Shown piece by piece: positions 1 through 7,941 of a stretch of 64,000 bases of DNA; positions within the stretch are counted from its first letter, which is position 1; each line of letters starts with the position of its first letter. A program made the translations under genes and the position numbers. Location: assembly GCA_016795325.1 (NCBI GenBank), contig JAEUHY010000029.1, positions 1 through 64,000 of the forward strand, given 5' to 3'. The stretch comes from Planctomycetota bacterium. Its GTDB lineage: Bacteria > Planctomycetota > UBA1135 > GCA-002686595. Under the pieces are notes generated by a model that was not told the DNA's origin, ran no database searches, and was given only the letters and a program-made list of their open reading frames with translations.

Positions 1-143
1 CGCCGCATATCTCAGGCGCCTCGCCGCCCCCCGCTGCGTTGCTCCGGTTCGGCGACCTATTCAGGTCGCCTGGAATCCTCGCGCCTTGCGGGGAGCGCCG
101 AATCACCTGACATCTGCGGCGGACTTTCGAATCAACCCACTAG
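1..143 (-). repeat. CTAG-bounded structured repeat, copy A (cut by window start)
   Basis: Read on the minus strand this begins at CTAGTG (143-138) and continues into an 87-nt core (87-1). The core differs from the core of the second copy (60801-60887) at only about 7 positions. The 56 nt before the core also align with copy B at lower identity. The core contains the perfect hairpin GGCGACCT-GAAT-AGGTCGCC and a second GC-rich hairpin. The TAG stop of the DUF2878 gene lies inside the terminal CTAG. The other end is outside the window. No open reading frame is carried, so this looks like a non-autonomous dispersed element. Confidence 0.8.
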
Positions 144-649
144 CTGCGCACGCGGCGGTAGACGAGCGCAGCGAGCGGCAGCGCCACCGCCCAGAGCACT
201 CCGACGCCGATCAATGCACTCGTGCGCGGCGCGAGGACCTCGAGCGAGCCCAGGCGTTCGCCGCCGAGGTACGAGACGGGCGCGCCGAAGAGAGCGAAGG
301 CGACGTTGAGCCAGGGCCGGCTCGTGACCCAGGCGAGCGAGGACTCGAAGGTGCTCGCGAACACGACCCACAGCGCGAGGATCCAGGCCGGAGCCAGGCC
401 CGGCGCGATGGGTGCGCCGCGGAAGGAGAGCCAGCCCAGCCCCAGTTCCGCGACTCCGACGAGCGCGCCGAGCACGCCCACGGCGAGCAGTGCGAGCGCC
501 TCGCGCTTGGGTTTGGGCGCCACGCGCACGGCGTAGATGCTCCACAGCGCGACGCTGAGAGGGCCGAGCCACTCCAATTCGTGCGCGGCGCCGAGCACGC
601 ACGCGAACCAGCAGACCTGGAAGCCGACGAAGTTGACCAGCTTGTTCAT
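140..649 (-). CDS. DUF2878 family integral membrane protein
   Basis: A 169-residue protein made almost entirely of hydrophobic helices (about five or six), starting MNKLVNFVGFQVCWFACVLG. The opening motif and the length fit DUF2878, a family of unknown function. From general knowledge DUF2878 often accompanies CFA-synthase-family, DUF1365 and FAD-oxidoreductase genes, as it does here. It is the last gene of the nine-gene minus-strand operon, 28 nt after the CFA-synthase-family gene. Its final serine codon and TAG stop sit in the end of the CTAG repeat, so the repeat may have replaced or trimmed the natural C-terminus. Family call is good; biochemical role unknown. Confidence 0.8.
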   Translation of the reverse strand: MNKLVNFVGFQVCWFACVLGAAHELEWLGPLSVALWSIYAVRVAPKPKREALALLAVGVLGALVGVAELGLGWLSFRGAPIAPGLAPAWILALWVVFASTFESSLAWVTSRPWLNVAFALFGAPVSYLGGERLGSLEVLAPRTSALIGVGVLWAVALPLAALVYRRVRS

Positions 650-677
650 CGGCGCCTGTGGACGCGGCGTGCGGGCT

Positions 678-1988
678 CTAGAACGCGCCGATCACGGACG
701 CACGGCGCGCCAGCGGCTTTTGGAGCAGCAGCTGCGACACGCCGATCGAACGCTCCGCGAAGCCGCCTTCGCAATAGCACAGGTAGAACTCCCACAGCCG
801 GATGAACTCGTCCGAGAAGCCCTGGGCCTTGACCTGCTCGAGGTTGGCGAAGAAGCGCCGCCGCCACTCGGCGAGCGTGCGCACGTAGTGCGGGCCGATG
901 TCCTCGAGGTGGAACAGCGTCATGTCGGTCACGCGCGCGACGCGCTCGAGCATGCTGGCCGTCGAGGGAATGCACGAGCCGGGGAACACGTAGCGTTGGA
1001 TGAAGTCCACGCCCTCGAGCGCCTGCGCGTAGAACTGGTCGCGGATCGTGATCGCCTGCAGCAGCATCAAACCGTGCGGCGCGAGCAGGCGGCTGCACTT
1101 GCTGAAGTAGGCGTCGAACCAGCGCTCGCCCACCGCTTCGATCATCTCGATCGAAACGAGTTTGTCGAACTGGCCTTGAAGGTCGCGGTAGTCCTGCATC
1201 ACGACCTCGACGCGGCCCTCGAGGCCCGCCGCGCGCACGCGCTCGACGGCGAGGTCGCGCTGCTCCTTGGAGATCGTGGTCGTCGTCACGCGGCAGCCGT
1301 ACTCGCGCGCCGCGTAGACCGCCATCGCGCCCCAGCCCGTGCCGATCTCGAGCAAGTGGTCCGTGCGCTGCAGGTCGAGCTTGCGGCAGATGCGCTCGAG
1401 CCGGGCGCGCTGCGCGTCCTCGAGCGATTGTTCGGGCGCTTCGAAGATCGCGCACGAGTACATCATCGATTCGTCGAGGAACAGCTTGTAGAAGTCGTTG
1501 CCCAGGTCGTAGTGCGCCGCGATGTTCGCGCGCGAGCCGTCGCGCGTGTTGTCACGCCGCGCGTGCCACCAGCGCAGAGCTGCGCCGCCCAGGCGTGCGA
1601 TGCCGCTCTCCATCGCGTTGAGCACCTCGCGGTTGCGCACGAGGATGCGCACCAGCCCGACGAGATCGTCGCAGGCCCACGCGCCGTCGATGTACGCGCC
1701 GCCGGCGCCGACGCTGCCCTTGGCGGCGACGTCGAGGTACAGGCGCGGATCGTGGACGACGAGCTCCACCGCGGGTTCACCGGCGCGGCGCGCGCCGAAG
1801 CTCGCGACGCCCAGCGAGTCGCGCAGCGTGAGCGCGCCCCAGCTCAAGTTGCGCAGCCGCTCGACCAGGCCCTTGCGAGCGGCGCGTTCGAGCGCGGAGA
1901 AGCTGCGCGCGGGCGCTGCGGCGCGGCGCGACGCCTCGAGGCCGTCGAGGATCAGCTGCGGGCGCGGGCGAACGGTGTCCGAGTTCAT
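678..1988 (-). CDS. Cyclopropane-fatty-acid-synthase-family SAM methyltransferase
   Basis: A 436-residue soluble protein that should transfer a methyl(ene) group from S-adenosylmethionine to an unsaturated acyl chain of membrane phospholipid. An N-terminal lipid-binding region (about 1-130) precedes a Rossmann methyltransferase with the SAM loop LLEIGTGWGAMAVYAA. Compared with E. coli Cfa, the bicarbonate-site Cys (YSCAIF), Glu (SIEMIEAVG) and Tyr (GPHYVRTL) are present, but the active-site His is replaced by Gln (LLQAITI). That suggests a CFA-like methylase rather than a classical cyclopropane synthase. The ATG overlaps the DUF1365 stop as ATGA, so translation is coupled. Product unproven: cyclopropane, methyl-branched or furan precursor are all possible. 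Confidence 0.88.
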   Translation of the reverse strand: MNSDTVRPRPQLILDGLEASRRAAAPARSFSALERAARKGLVERLRNLSWGALTLRDSLGVASFGARRAGEPAVELVVHDPRLYLDVAAKGSVGAGGAYIDGAWACDDLVGLVRILVRNREVLNAMESGIARLGGAALRWWHARRDNTRDGSRANIAAHYDLGNDFYKLFLDESMMYSCAIFEAPEQSLEDAQRARLERICRKLDLQRTDHLLEIGTGWGAMAVYAAREYGCRVTTTTISKEQRDLAVERVRAAGLEGRVEVVMQDYRDLQGQFDKLVSIEMIEAVGERWFDAYFSKCSRLLAPHGLMLLQAITIRDQFYAQALEGVDFIQRYVFPGSCIPSTASMLERVARVTDMTLFHLEDIGPHYVRTLAEWRRRFFANLEQVKAQGFSDEFIRLWEFYLCYCEGGFAERSIGVSQLLLQKPLARRASVIGAF

Positions 1989-2770
1989 GCAGAAACTCCA
2001 GTCGAGACAGAGCGGTGCTTGGGGTGTTCGAAGAAGGGCGCGCCGGCGAGCTTGAGGCGCAGCGCCTGCCAGTAGATGGCTGCGACGGTGCGCAGCGAGA
2101 AGCCGGGGAACGCCGCGAGGGCCTTCGCGAGGCTGCGGCCGTCGAGCGGACGCCGCTCGAGCTGCATGCGCGCCTCGAACATCTTCGCCCCGCGCTCGTA
2201 GGTCTCCATGCGCACGCGCGTTTGGCCTTCGTCGTCGGCGAAGCCCCACACGTAGCTCTGCTCCATGTCCATGAAGGGCGAGATGTGGAAGCGTTTGTCG
2301 AAGCGCGCCACGACTTCGCCGCGCTCGCGCTCGCGCGCGTCGAGCACGTAGCTGTGGCGTTCGTTCCAGGGCGTGTTCGTGATCTCGGCGACGATCGCGT
2401 CGAGCTCGTCCGCCTCGTCGTAGACGAAGTAGAAGCTGACCGGATTGAGCACGTAGCCGAGCAAACGCGGCTGCGTCACGAGTTCGACGCGGCCGGTGCA
2501 ACGCCGGCCGAGTTCGTTCGACGCGCGCTCGCGCACCGCCTGGGCGAGCGGCGTGTGCGCTTCTCCCAGGTAGTCGCTGCGGCGGAAGCTCGCGAGGTTC
2601 GCGCGCTCGAGCGACCACAGCCAGCGCCCGGCGAACACGCGCTCGAGCTCGTCGAGGTCCAGGCGCAGCGCGAAGTGCCGGTACGTGAACTCGTGCACGA
2701 TCGGCAGCTCGCGCCGATGCGTGACGCGCCCGAAGTACACGGCGCTGCGCAGCTGCTTCGCGGCGCTCAT
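1985..2770 (-). CDS. DUF1365 family protein
   Basis: A 261-residue protein starting MSAAKQLRSAVYFGRVTHRR, with family-typical stretches such as NPVSFYFVYDE and NTPWNERHSY, and KRFHISPFMDME near the middle. DUF1365 proteins have no established reaction. They are very commonly encoded between an FAD-dependent amine-oxidase-like protein and a CFA-synthase-like enzyme, and the same order is seen here. The start codon overlaps the stop of the oxidoreductase gene (ATGA) and its own stop overlaps the next start (ATGA), so the three proteins are probably made in fixed ratio and act on one lipid substrate. The role in acyl-chain modification is inferred from context only. Confidence 0.88.
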   Translation of the reverse strand: MSAAKQLRSAVYFGRVTHRRELPIVHEFTYRHFALRLDLDELERVFAGRWLWSLERANLASFRRSDYLGEAHTPLAQAVRERASNELGRRCTGRVELVTQPRLLGYVLNPVSFYFVYDEADELDAIVAEITNTPWNERHSYVLDARERERGEVVARFDKRFHISPFMDMEQSYVWGFADDEGQTRVRMETYERGAKMFEARMQLERRPLDGRSLAKALAAFPGFSLRTVAAIYWQALRLKLAGAPFFEHPKHRSVSTGVSA

Positions 2771-4041
2771 CGCGCGAGCGCCTCCAGCGGCGCCTTGGCG
2801 ATGCGCTCGGCCACGACCGCGCCGCTCTTCGCGCCGTCCTCGTGGAAGCCGTAGGTCCAGTACGCGCCGCAGTACCACGTGCGCCGCACGCCGCTGATCT
2901 CGTCGCGCCGCGCCTGGGCGGCGATCGACTCGCGCGTGTACTGCGGGTGGTGGTAGGTGATGCGCTTGATCAGCTTGCTCGGATCGACGGCGTGCGTGCG
3001 GTTGAGCGTGACGCAGAGCTGCTCGGGGCAATCGAGCGACTGCAGCTTGTTCATCCAGTACGTCACCGCCACGGGTCCGGGCTGCAGCGGCTCTTCGGGC
3101 TTCACCAAGTGGTAGTTCCAGGCCGCCCAGCACTTGCGCAGGCGCGGCAGGAGGCGCGCATCGGTGTGCAGCGCCGCCTCGTTTTCCTGGTAGCGGATCG
3201 CGCCGAGGATCTCGCGCTCGGGCGTCGAAGGATCGGCGAGCAGGCGCAGGGCCTGATCGGAGTGCGTCGCGATCACGACCTGGTCGAAGGCGCGCACTTC
3301 ACCGCCCGGCAGCGTGAGCTCGACGCGGTCGTCGAAGCGTCGCACGCGCTGCACCGGGGTGCGCGTGTGGATGCGCTCCTCGAGCGGCTTGATGAGCGCC
3401 TCGACGTAACTCTTCGAGCCGCCCTTCACGGTCAGCCACTGCGGCCGTCCGTCGACCTGCAGCATCCCGTGGTTGTGGAAGAAGTCGACGAAGAAGCGCG
3501 CCGGGAAGGCGTGCATGTCGCCTTCGCCCGCCGACCAGATCGCCGCGCCCATCGGCACGGCGTAGTTCTGGATGAAGCTCTTGGAGTAGCGCTTGTGCGC
3601 CAGCCACTCGCCGAGCGACCAACGCCCTTCGCGGTCGGCGAGCAGCTCGAGCGCTTCCTTGTTGAAGCGCAGGATGTCGCGCACCATCGCGAGGAAGCTC
3701 GGGCGCAGCAGGTTCGAGCGCTGCGCGAAGAGCGTGTCGAGGTTGCGGCCGTTCCACTCCAGCCCCGTGCGTTCGCAGCGCACGCTGAAGCCCATGTCGC
3801 TGTCCTGCGCCTCGACGCCGAGTTCCTCGAGCAGGCGGCAGAACGTCGGGTAGGTCTTGCGGTTGAAGACGATGAAGCCCGTGTCGACGTTGTAGGCGCG
3901 GCCCGCGACCTCGACCGCGTGCGTGTGCACGTGTCCGCCGACGTGGGCCCCCGCTTCGAACAGCGTGAGCTCGTGCTCGCGGCGCAACTGGTGCGCGGCG
4001 ACCAGGCCGGCCACGCCGGTCCCGATGACGGCGATGCGCAT
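2767..4041 (-). CDS. FAD-dependent amine-oxidase-like oxidoreductase (COG2907 type)
   Basis: A 424-residue flavoprotein. The N-terminus IAVIGTGVAGLVAAHQL is a classic dinucleotide-binding beta-alpha-beta fold for FAD. It is followed by GGHVHTH and NVDTGFIVFNRKTYP, and the C-terminal YCGAYWTYGFHEDGAKSG is the second FAD-contact region of this group. Members are annotated as NAD/FAD-binding proteins and lie beside DUF1365 and CFA-like genes. A role in desaturating or oxidising a methylated acyl chain is plausible but not shown. The gene starts 3 nt after the desaturase stop and overlaps the DUF1365 start by 4 nt. No signal peptide, so the enzyme is cytoplasmic or membrane-peripheral. Confidence 0.87.
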   Translation of the reverse strand: MRIAVIGTGVAGLVAAHQLRREHELTLFEAGAHVGGHVHTHAVEVAGRAYNVDTGFIVFNRKTYPTFCRLLEELGVEAQDSDMGFSVRCERTGLEWNGRNLDTLFAQRSNLLRPSFLAMVRDILRFNKEALELLADREGRWSLGEWLAHKRYSKSFIQNYAVPMGAAIWSAGEGDMHAFPARFFVDFFHNHGMLQVDGRPQWLTVKGGSKSYVEALIKPLEERIHTRTPVQRVRRFDDRVELTLPGGEVRAFDQVVIATHSDQALRLLADPSTPEREILGAIRYQENEAALHTDARLLPRLRKCWAAWNYHLVKPEEPLQPGPVAVTYWMNKLQSLDCPEQLCVTLNRTHAVDPSKLIKRITYHHPQYTRESIAAQARRDEISGVRRTWYCGAYWTYGFHEDGAKSGAVVAERIAKAPLEALAR

Positions 4042-4044
4042 GGC

Positions 4045-5019
4045 TCAGCGTCCTTCGCCGCTCGCAGCGCGCTCGAGCACGTGCGTGGGAACGGGCCGCA
4101 GATCCCACACGACCCCGAGCTTCTCGAGCACCTTCAGCGCGTAGTAGCTCGGGTCGATCTGCCAACGCGTGAAGCCCTGGCGCGCCGCGCCGGGGAAGTA
4201 GTGGTGGTTGTTGTGCCAACCTTCGCCGAGCGTCAGCAGCGCGAGCCACAGGTTGTTGCGGCTGGTGTCGCTGGTCGGGTACACGCGCTTGCCCCACACG
4301 TGCGCCAGCGAGTTGATCGTGAAGGTCGCGTGGAACAGCACCACCGTGGAGATCACGCCGCCCCACACGACCAGCTGCCAGCCGTTCGTGCCGAGGCCGG
4401 GTGCGTAGCTCTCGAGCAACGCGCCCACGCCGTAGAGCGCCGCGAAGAACGCCAAGGGCGTGAGGATGTCGAACCGATCGAGGAAACGCAGCTCGGGGAA
4501 CTTCGCCAGGTCCTTCACGTGCTCCAGCCGCGTGGCGAAGTTCTCGCGCGCGGTGATCCAACCGACGTGGCTCCACCAGAAGCCGCGCGTCAGCGGCGAG
4601 TGCGGATCCTCGGCGGTGTCCGACGTGCGGTGGTGCTCGCGGTGGTGCGCGGCCCACCACAGCGGCCCGCGCTGCACGCTCGTGGCGCCGAGCAGGCCGA
4701 AGAAGAACTGCGCAACGCGGCTGGTTTTGAAGGCGCGGTGCGAGAAGTAGCGGTGATAGAACGCGGTGATCGCGAACATCCGCACTACGTACAGCGCGAA
4801 CGCGAAGCCCAGCGCGGTCCAACTCCAGCCGACCCACACCACGGCCACGGCGGACAGATGCAGGGCGAGGAACGGTGCGACGCGCAGCCAGTCGACGCGC
4901 TGCTCGGAGACGGGCGTGCGCAGCGCGCGCAGCTCGTCCATGCCGGCCCACGAGTCGATCCAACGCGTGAGCGTAGTGACAAGGCGCGTCGGCGCGGCGT
5001 TGGTCGACGCGGCCTTCAC
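4045..5019 (-). CDS. Acyl-CoA/acyl-lipid fatty acid desaturase
   Basis: A 324-residue membrane di-iron desaturase of the delta-9 type. Three histidine boxes are visible: HRYFSH, HREHH and WHNNHH, separated by paired hydrophobic helices. I chose the GTG at 5019 because it overlaps the preceding TGA as GTGA, the same coupling used throughout this operon. An internal ATG about 27 codons later (MDELRALR) is the alternative start. It would introduce the double bond that the two neighbouring methyltransferases need as substrate, which gives the operon an internal logic: desaturate, methylate, oxidise. Electron donor is not encoded here. Chain position of the double bond cannot be read from sequence. 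Confidence 0.9.
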   Translation of the reverse strand: MKAASTNAAPTRLVTTLTRWIDSWAGMDELRALRTPVSEQRVDWLRVAPFLALHLSAVAVVWVGWSWTALGFAFALYVVRMFAITAFYHRYFSHRAFKTSRVAQFFFGLLGATSVQRGPLWWAAHHREHHRTSDTAEDPHSPLTRGFWWSHVGWITARENFATRLEHVKDLAKFPELRFLDRFDILTPLAFFAALYGVGALLESYAPGLGTNGWQLVVWGGVISTVVLFHATFTINSLAHVWGKRVYPTSDTSRNNLWLALLTLGEGWHNNHHYFPGAARQGFTRWQIDPSYYALKVLEKLGVVWDLRPVPTHVLERAASGEGR

Positions 5020-6041
5020 GCCTTCACCGCAGGGCCGTGCGCGAAGCGGTAGTGCGACACGATCCACTCCGTACCGCCGCGGTAGTTCCACAGCTCGGCG
5101 CAGGCCATGAAGAACACGCGCCAGTTTTCGAGCCAGGCCTTCTCGCGCCCGGCGCCGTAGGTCTGCGCCAGGATCTCCAGCGCGCGCTCGCGGTTGCGGT
5201 CGAGGTTCTCGAGCCAGTGTTCGGCCGTCTGGCCGTAGTGCTCGCCGCTCACGCGCCAGTCCTGCTCGAGCGCGAGGTCGCGGAAGCAGCGCGGCATGAG
5301 ATCGTGGCTGGGCATCATGCCGCCGGTGAAGAAGTTGCGGCCCAGCCAGTTGTCCTCGCCTTCGACTTCGAACGGATAGGCGTGCTTGACGTGCGTGAAC
5401 ACGTGCACGAACAGCTTGCCCTGCGGCGCGAGCCAGCGCGCCAGGCGCCGGCCGAGCTCTTCCCAGTTGCGCAGGTGTTCGAACATCTCGACCGACACGA
5501 TCCGATCGAAGCGCTCGTTCAGCTCGAGCTGGTTGGCGTCGCAGGTGCGGATCTCGAGGTTCGAGAGGCCCCGTTCGCGGCACTGCGCCTCGATCCACTC
5601 GCGCTGCGTGCGCGAGTTGGAGACGCCGAGGAAACGCGAGCGCGGAAAGCGCTCGGCCATCCACAGGCTCAAACTGCCCCAGCCGCAACCCAGCTCGAGC
5701 ACGCGCTGGCCGTCGGCCAGTTGTGCGCGCTCGGCGTACAGCGCGAGCATCGCCTCCTCGGCCTGATCGAGCGTGCGCACGCCGTCGGGGTAGTACGCCG
5801 ACGAGTACTTGAGGCGCTTGCCCAGGCACAGTCGGTAGAACTCGGTAGGCACTTCGTAGTGCTGCTCATTCGCCTCGCGCGTGTGCACGGCGAGCGGACT
5901 GGTGCGCATCGACTCGACGAAGCCTTCGTGATCGCCCTTGGCGGCCTCCTCGCGCAAGCGCTGCGCGAGCAGGCGGCGGATGCCGAGACGAATGGCGAAG
6001 TCGGGCGCCAGCCCCGACTCGATGACAGTTTGCAGCCCCAT
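5016..6041 (-). CDS. SAM-dependent methyltransferase, CFA/coclaurine-N-methyltransferase-like
   Basis: A 341-residue methyltransferase of the same superfamily as CFA synthases. The SAM motif RVLELGCGWGSLSLWMAERF, the acidic loop DRIVSVEMFEHLRNWEEL and KLFVHVFTH (keeping the His) are visible. The Cys of true CFA synthases is Ser here (KYSSAYY). It therefore differs in active site from the second CFA-like enzyme of the operon, and the two probably do different steps or use different substrates. The start ATG shares one nucleotide with the stop of the DUF1295 gene (TGATG) and the stop overlaps the desaturase GTG. Substrate unknown; a lipid acyl chain is inferred from context. Confidence 0.85.
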   Translation of the reverse strand: MGLQTVIESGLAPDFAIRLGIRRLLAQRLREEAAKGDHEGFVESMRTSPLAVHTREANEQHYEVPTEFYRLCLGKRLKYSSAYYPDGVRTLDQAEEAMLALYAERAQLADGQRVLELGCGWGSLSLWMAERFPRSRFLGVSNSRTQREWIEAQCRERGLSNLEIRTCDANQLELNERFDRIVSVEMFEHLRNWEELGRRLARWLAPQGKLFVHVFTHVKHAYPFEVEGEDNWLGRNFFTGGMMPSHDLMPRCFRDLALEQDWRVSGEHYGQTAEHWLENLDRNRERALEILAQTYGAGREKAWLENWRVFFMACAELWNYRGGTEWIVSHYRFAHGPAVKA

Positions 6042-6844
6042 CAGACGGTCCTTTGTGAGTCGAGCGGGAACCAGGGAACGAAGGCGCTCGTCGTGCGCTG
6101 GTACTCGCGGTAGTCATCCCCGCGGGAGCGCAAGGCCTGCGCTTCCGTGGGCGGAATGCCGGTGACGAACAGGATCAGCCCCAGCATGAGCAGCGGCGCC
6201 GCGAAACCGAGCGCGCCGAAGGGCGCACTCAGTCCCAGGAGCGCGTAGGCGATCCACAGACACCACTGGAAGAAGTAGTTGGGATGGCGCGAGTAGCGCC
6301 ACAGACCGACGCGGCAGGTTTTGCCGCGGCTGGTCGGCAGCTTCTTGAACGCGGCGAGCTGTCGATCCGCGAGCGCTTCGCCGACGAGGCCGATGATCCA
6401 CAGCGCGGCGCCCGCGCCGTCGAGCCAGCCCAGCGGCGCGTCGCTGAGGCACGCTAGCGCAAAGGGCAGCGAAAGCAGCACGTCGAGCGCCGCTTGCGCC
6501 TGGAAAAACAGGAAGAAGTTCCGTTGCGCGCTCGCGCCCCACTGCTTGCGCAGCGTCGCGTAGCGGCCGTCTTCGACGCCGCCGCGCGCGCGGTCGACGT
6601 ACAGGTGCAACGCGAGGCGCCAGGTCGCCGAGGCGACCATCACGGCGATGAGCGCACGGCGCGCGACTTCGCCGTCGGCGAGAACTGCGTAGAGCACCGC
6701 GAGCACGCCGAGCAGCGCCGACCAGGCGATGTCGACGCTGGTCGCATCCGCGGTGCGCGTCTGGCGCAGCCACAAAAGGCCCATCACGCCCGCAGCGACC
6801 GGCCAACCCACTCCGAGCAGCGCGCCGAGCTCCGACCAGTTCAC
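6041..6844 (-). CDS. DUF1295 steroid-5-alpha-reductase-like membrane protein
   Basis: A 267-residue polytopic membrane protein (about seven hydrophobic helices) ending in the signature of the DUF1295/isoprenylcysteine methyltransferase-like superfamily: CRVGLWRYSRHPNYFFQWCLW, then FVTGIPPTEAQALRSRGDDY and EYQRTTSAFVPWFP. Relatives include steroid 5-alpha reductases and membrane methyltransferases, so a reduction or methylation of a lipid is possible. The reaction is not established for DUF1295. GTG start. It follows the DUF523-DUF1722 gene by 62 nt, the largest gap before the tightly overlapped lipid block, so an internal promoter there cannot be excluded. Confidence 0.87.
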   Translation of the reverse strand: MNWSELGALLGVGWPVAAGVMGLLWLRQTRTADATSVDIAWSALLGVLAVLYAVLADGEVARRALIAVMVASATWRLALHLYVDRARGGVEDGRYATLRKQWGASAQRNFFLFFQAQAALDVLLSLPFALACLSDAPLGWLDGAGAALWIIGLVGEALADRQLAAFKKLPTSRGKTCRVGLWRYSRHPNYFFQWCLWIAYALLGLSAPFGALGFAAPLLMLGLILFVTGIPPTEAQALRSRGDDYREYQRTTSAFVPWFPLDSQRTV

Positions 6845-6906
6845 CGCGCACCTGCGCTGGGTTCGAGGGCGAGGGTGGGCTGGACGACAAGGGCGAACAT
6901 GGCGGC

Positions 6907-7941
6907 TCAGACGTGGTTACGCAGCATCAGCTCCTTTGGATGCGGGTCCAGGTAGACCTGACCGGCGAGGTACACAACACCGAGGCGCCGCACATGGTGG
7001 CGCAGCAGTGTGAGCGGGACAACGAGCGGCACGTGGCCGGCGCGGTAGTCGGCCAGCGTCTGGTGCAGTTCGGCGCGGCTCGCGTCGTCGAGTTGCTCGC
7101 GGAAGTAGCCCGCCATGTGCTGGAGCACGTTCATGTGCCGCCCACGCGTCGCCGGTCGCGCCATGGCCTCGGCGAAGCCGCGCCCGTATTGCTCGCGCAG
7201 TTGCGCGCGCCCGAGCTTCTTCCCCGTCGCCACCAGTCGCCCCAGGGACGCGTAGTGCTCGGGGCTGTGCGCGAGCAGCAGGTACTTGTGCGCGGAGTGA
7301 AACTCGACCAAACGGCCCAGCGACCAGGGCTGAGCCTCGAAGTCACGCCAGCGGCGGTGCGCGAACACGCGCTCGACGAAGGTCTCGCGCAGTTTGGCGT
7401 CGTTGAGCCGCCCCTCCTCTTCGACGGGCAGCAGTGGAAGGCGCTCGATCAGCACCTGCGCGAACAGGCCGCGCCCCTTGCGCACGCTCATCCCGCCCTT
7501 GCCGTAGACCTTGACGCGCTCCATGCCGCAGGACGGGCTGTCGCTCTTGAGCACGTAGCCGCACAGGTCGAGCTCGGCGAGCGCCTCGACGCGCTTGCGC
7601 GCCCAGGCCAGCATGGTGGGCGTGTAGTCCGCGCCGCTCTCGCCGAACACCAAGCTCGGCGCCTCGGGAGTTCCCACCAACCGCAGCGTCGGGCGCGGAA
7701 CTGTCAGGCCGCTCTCGACCTCCGGACACACGCGCACGAACTCGACAAAGCGACCGAGTTCGTCGTCGACGAAGCGGTCGCGTTTGTGCCCGCCGTCCCA
7801 GCGCACCGCGTCGCCGAGCAGACAGGCGCTCACGCCGATGCGGATCGGCGCGGCGCCGGCGGGCGCGGGGCGCTCCGTGCTCGAAGCGTCAGTGCTGGAG
7901 TCGGGCGATGAGTTCGTGGAACTCGCGGAAGTCGCGGACAC
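6907..7941 (-). CDS. DUF523-DUF1722 (YbgA-like) fusion protein
   Basis: A 344-residue two-domain protein. After a Ser/Thr-rich leader of about 35 residues, DUF523 begins at IGVSACLLGDAVRWDGGHKR and contains LKSDSPSCGMERVKVY. DUF1722 follows, with EFHSAHKYLLLAHSPEHYASL and an arginine/histidine-rich end. In E. coli ybgA (DUF1722) is encoded next to the photolyase gene phr, and DUF523-DUF1722 genes recur in light-stress clusters, which fits this site. The GTG start lies inside the regulator gene (53-nt overlap), an unusually long overlap. A later start is impossible without losing the domain edge, since no other initiation codon precedes it. Function remains unknown; conserved cysteines hint at metal or Fe-S binding. 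Confidence 0.87.
   Translation of the reverse strand: MSATSASSTNSSPDSSTDASSTERPAPAGAAPIRIGVSACLLGDAVRWDGGHKRDRFVDDELGRFVEFVRVCPEVESGLTVPRPTLRLVGTPEAPSLVFGESGADYTPTMLAWARKRVEALAELDLCGYVLKSDSPSCGMERVKVYGKGGMSVRKGRGLFAQVLIERLPLLPVEEEGRLNDAKLRETFVERVFAHRRWRDFEAQPWSLGRLVEFHSAHKYLLLAHSPEHYASLGRLVATGKKLGRAQLREQYGRGFAEAMARPATRGRHMNVLQHMAGYFREQLDDASRAELHQTLADYRAGHVPLVVPLTLLRHHVRRLGVVYLAGQVYLDPHPKELMLRNHV

Noticed and set aside
6845..6906. GGGTTCGAGGG as a tRNA T-arm
   Set aside because: The 62-nt gap cannot hold a full tRNA, and flanking stems do not pair.
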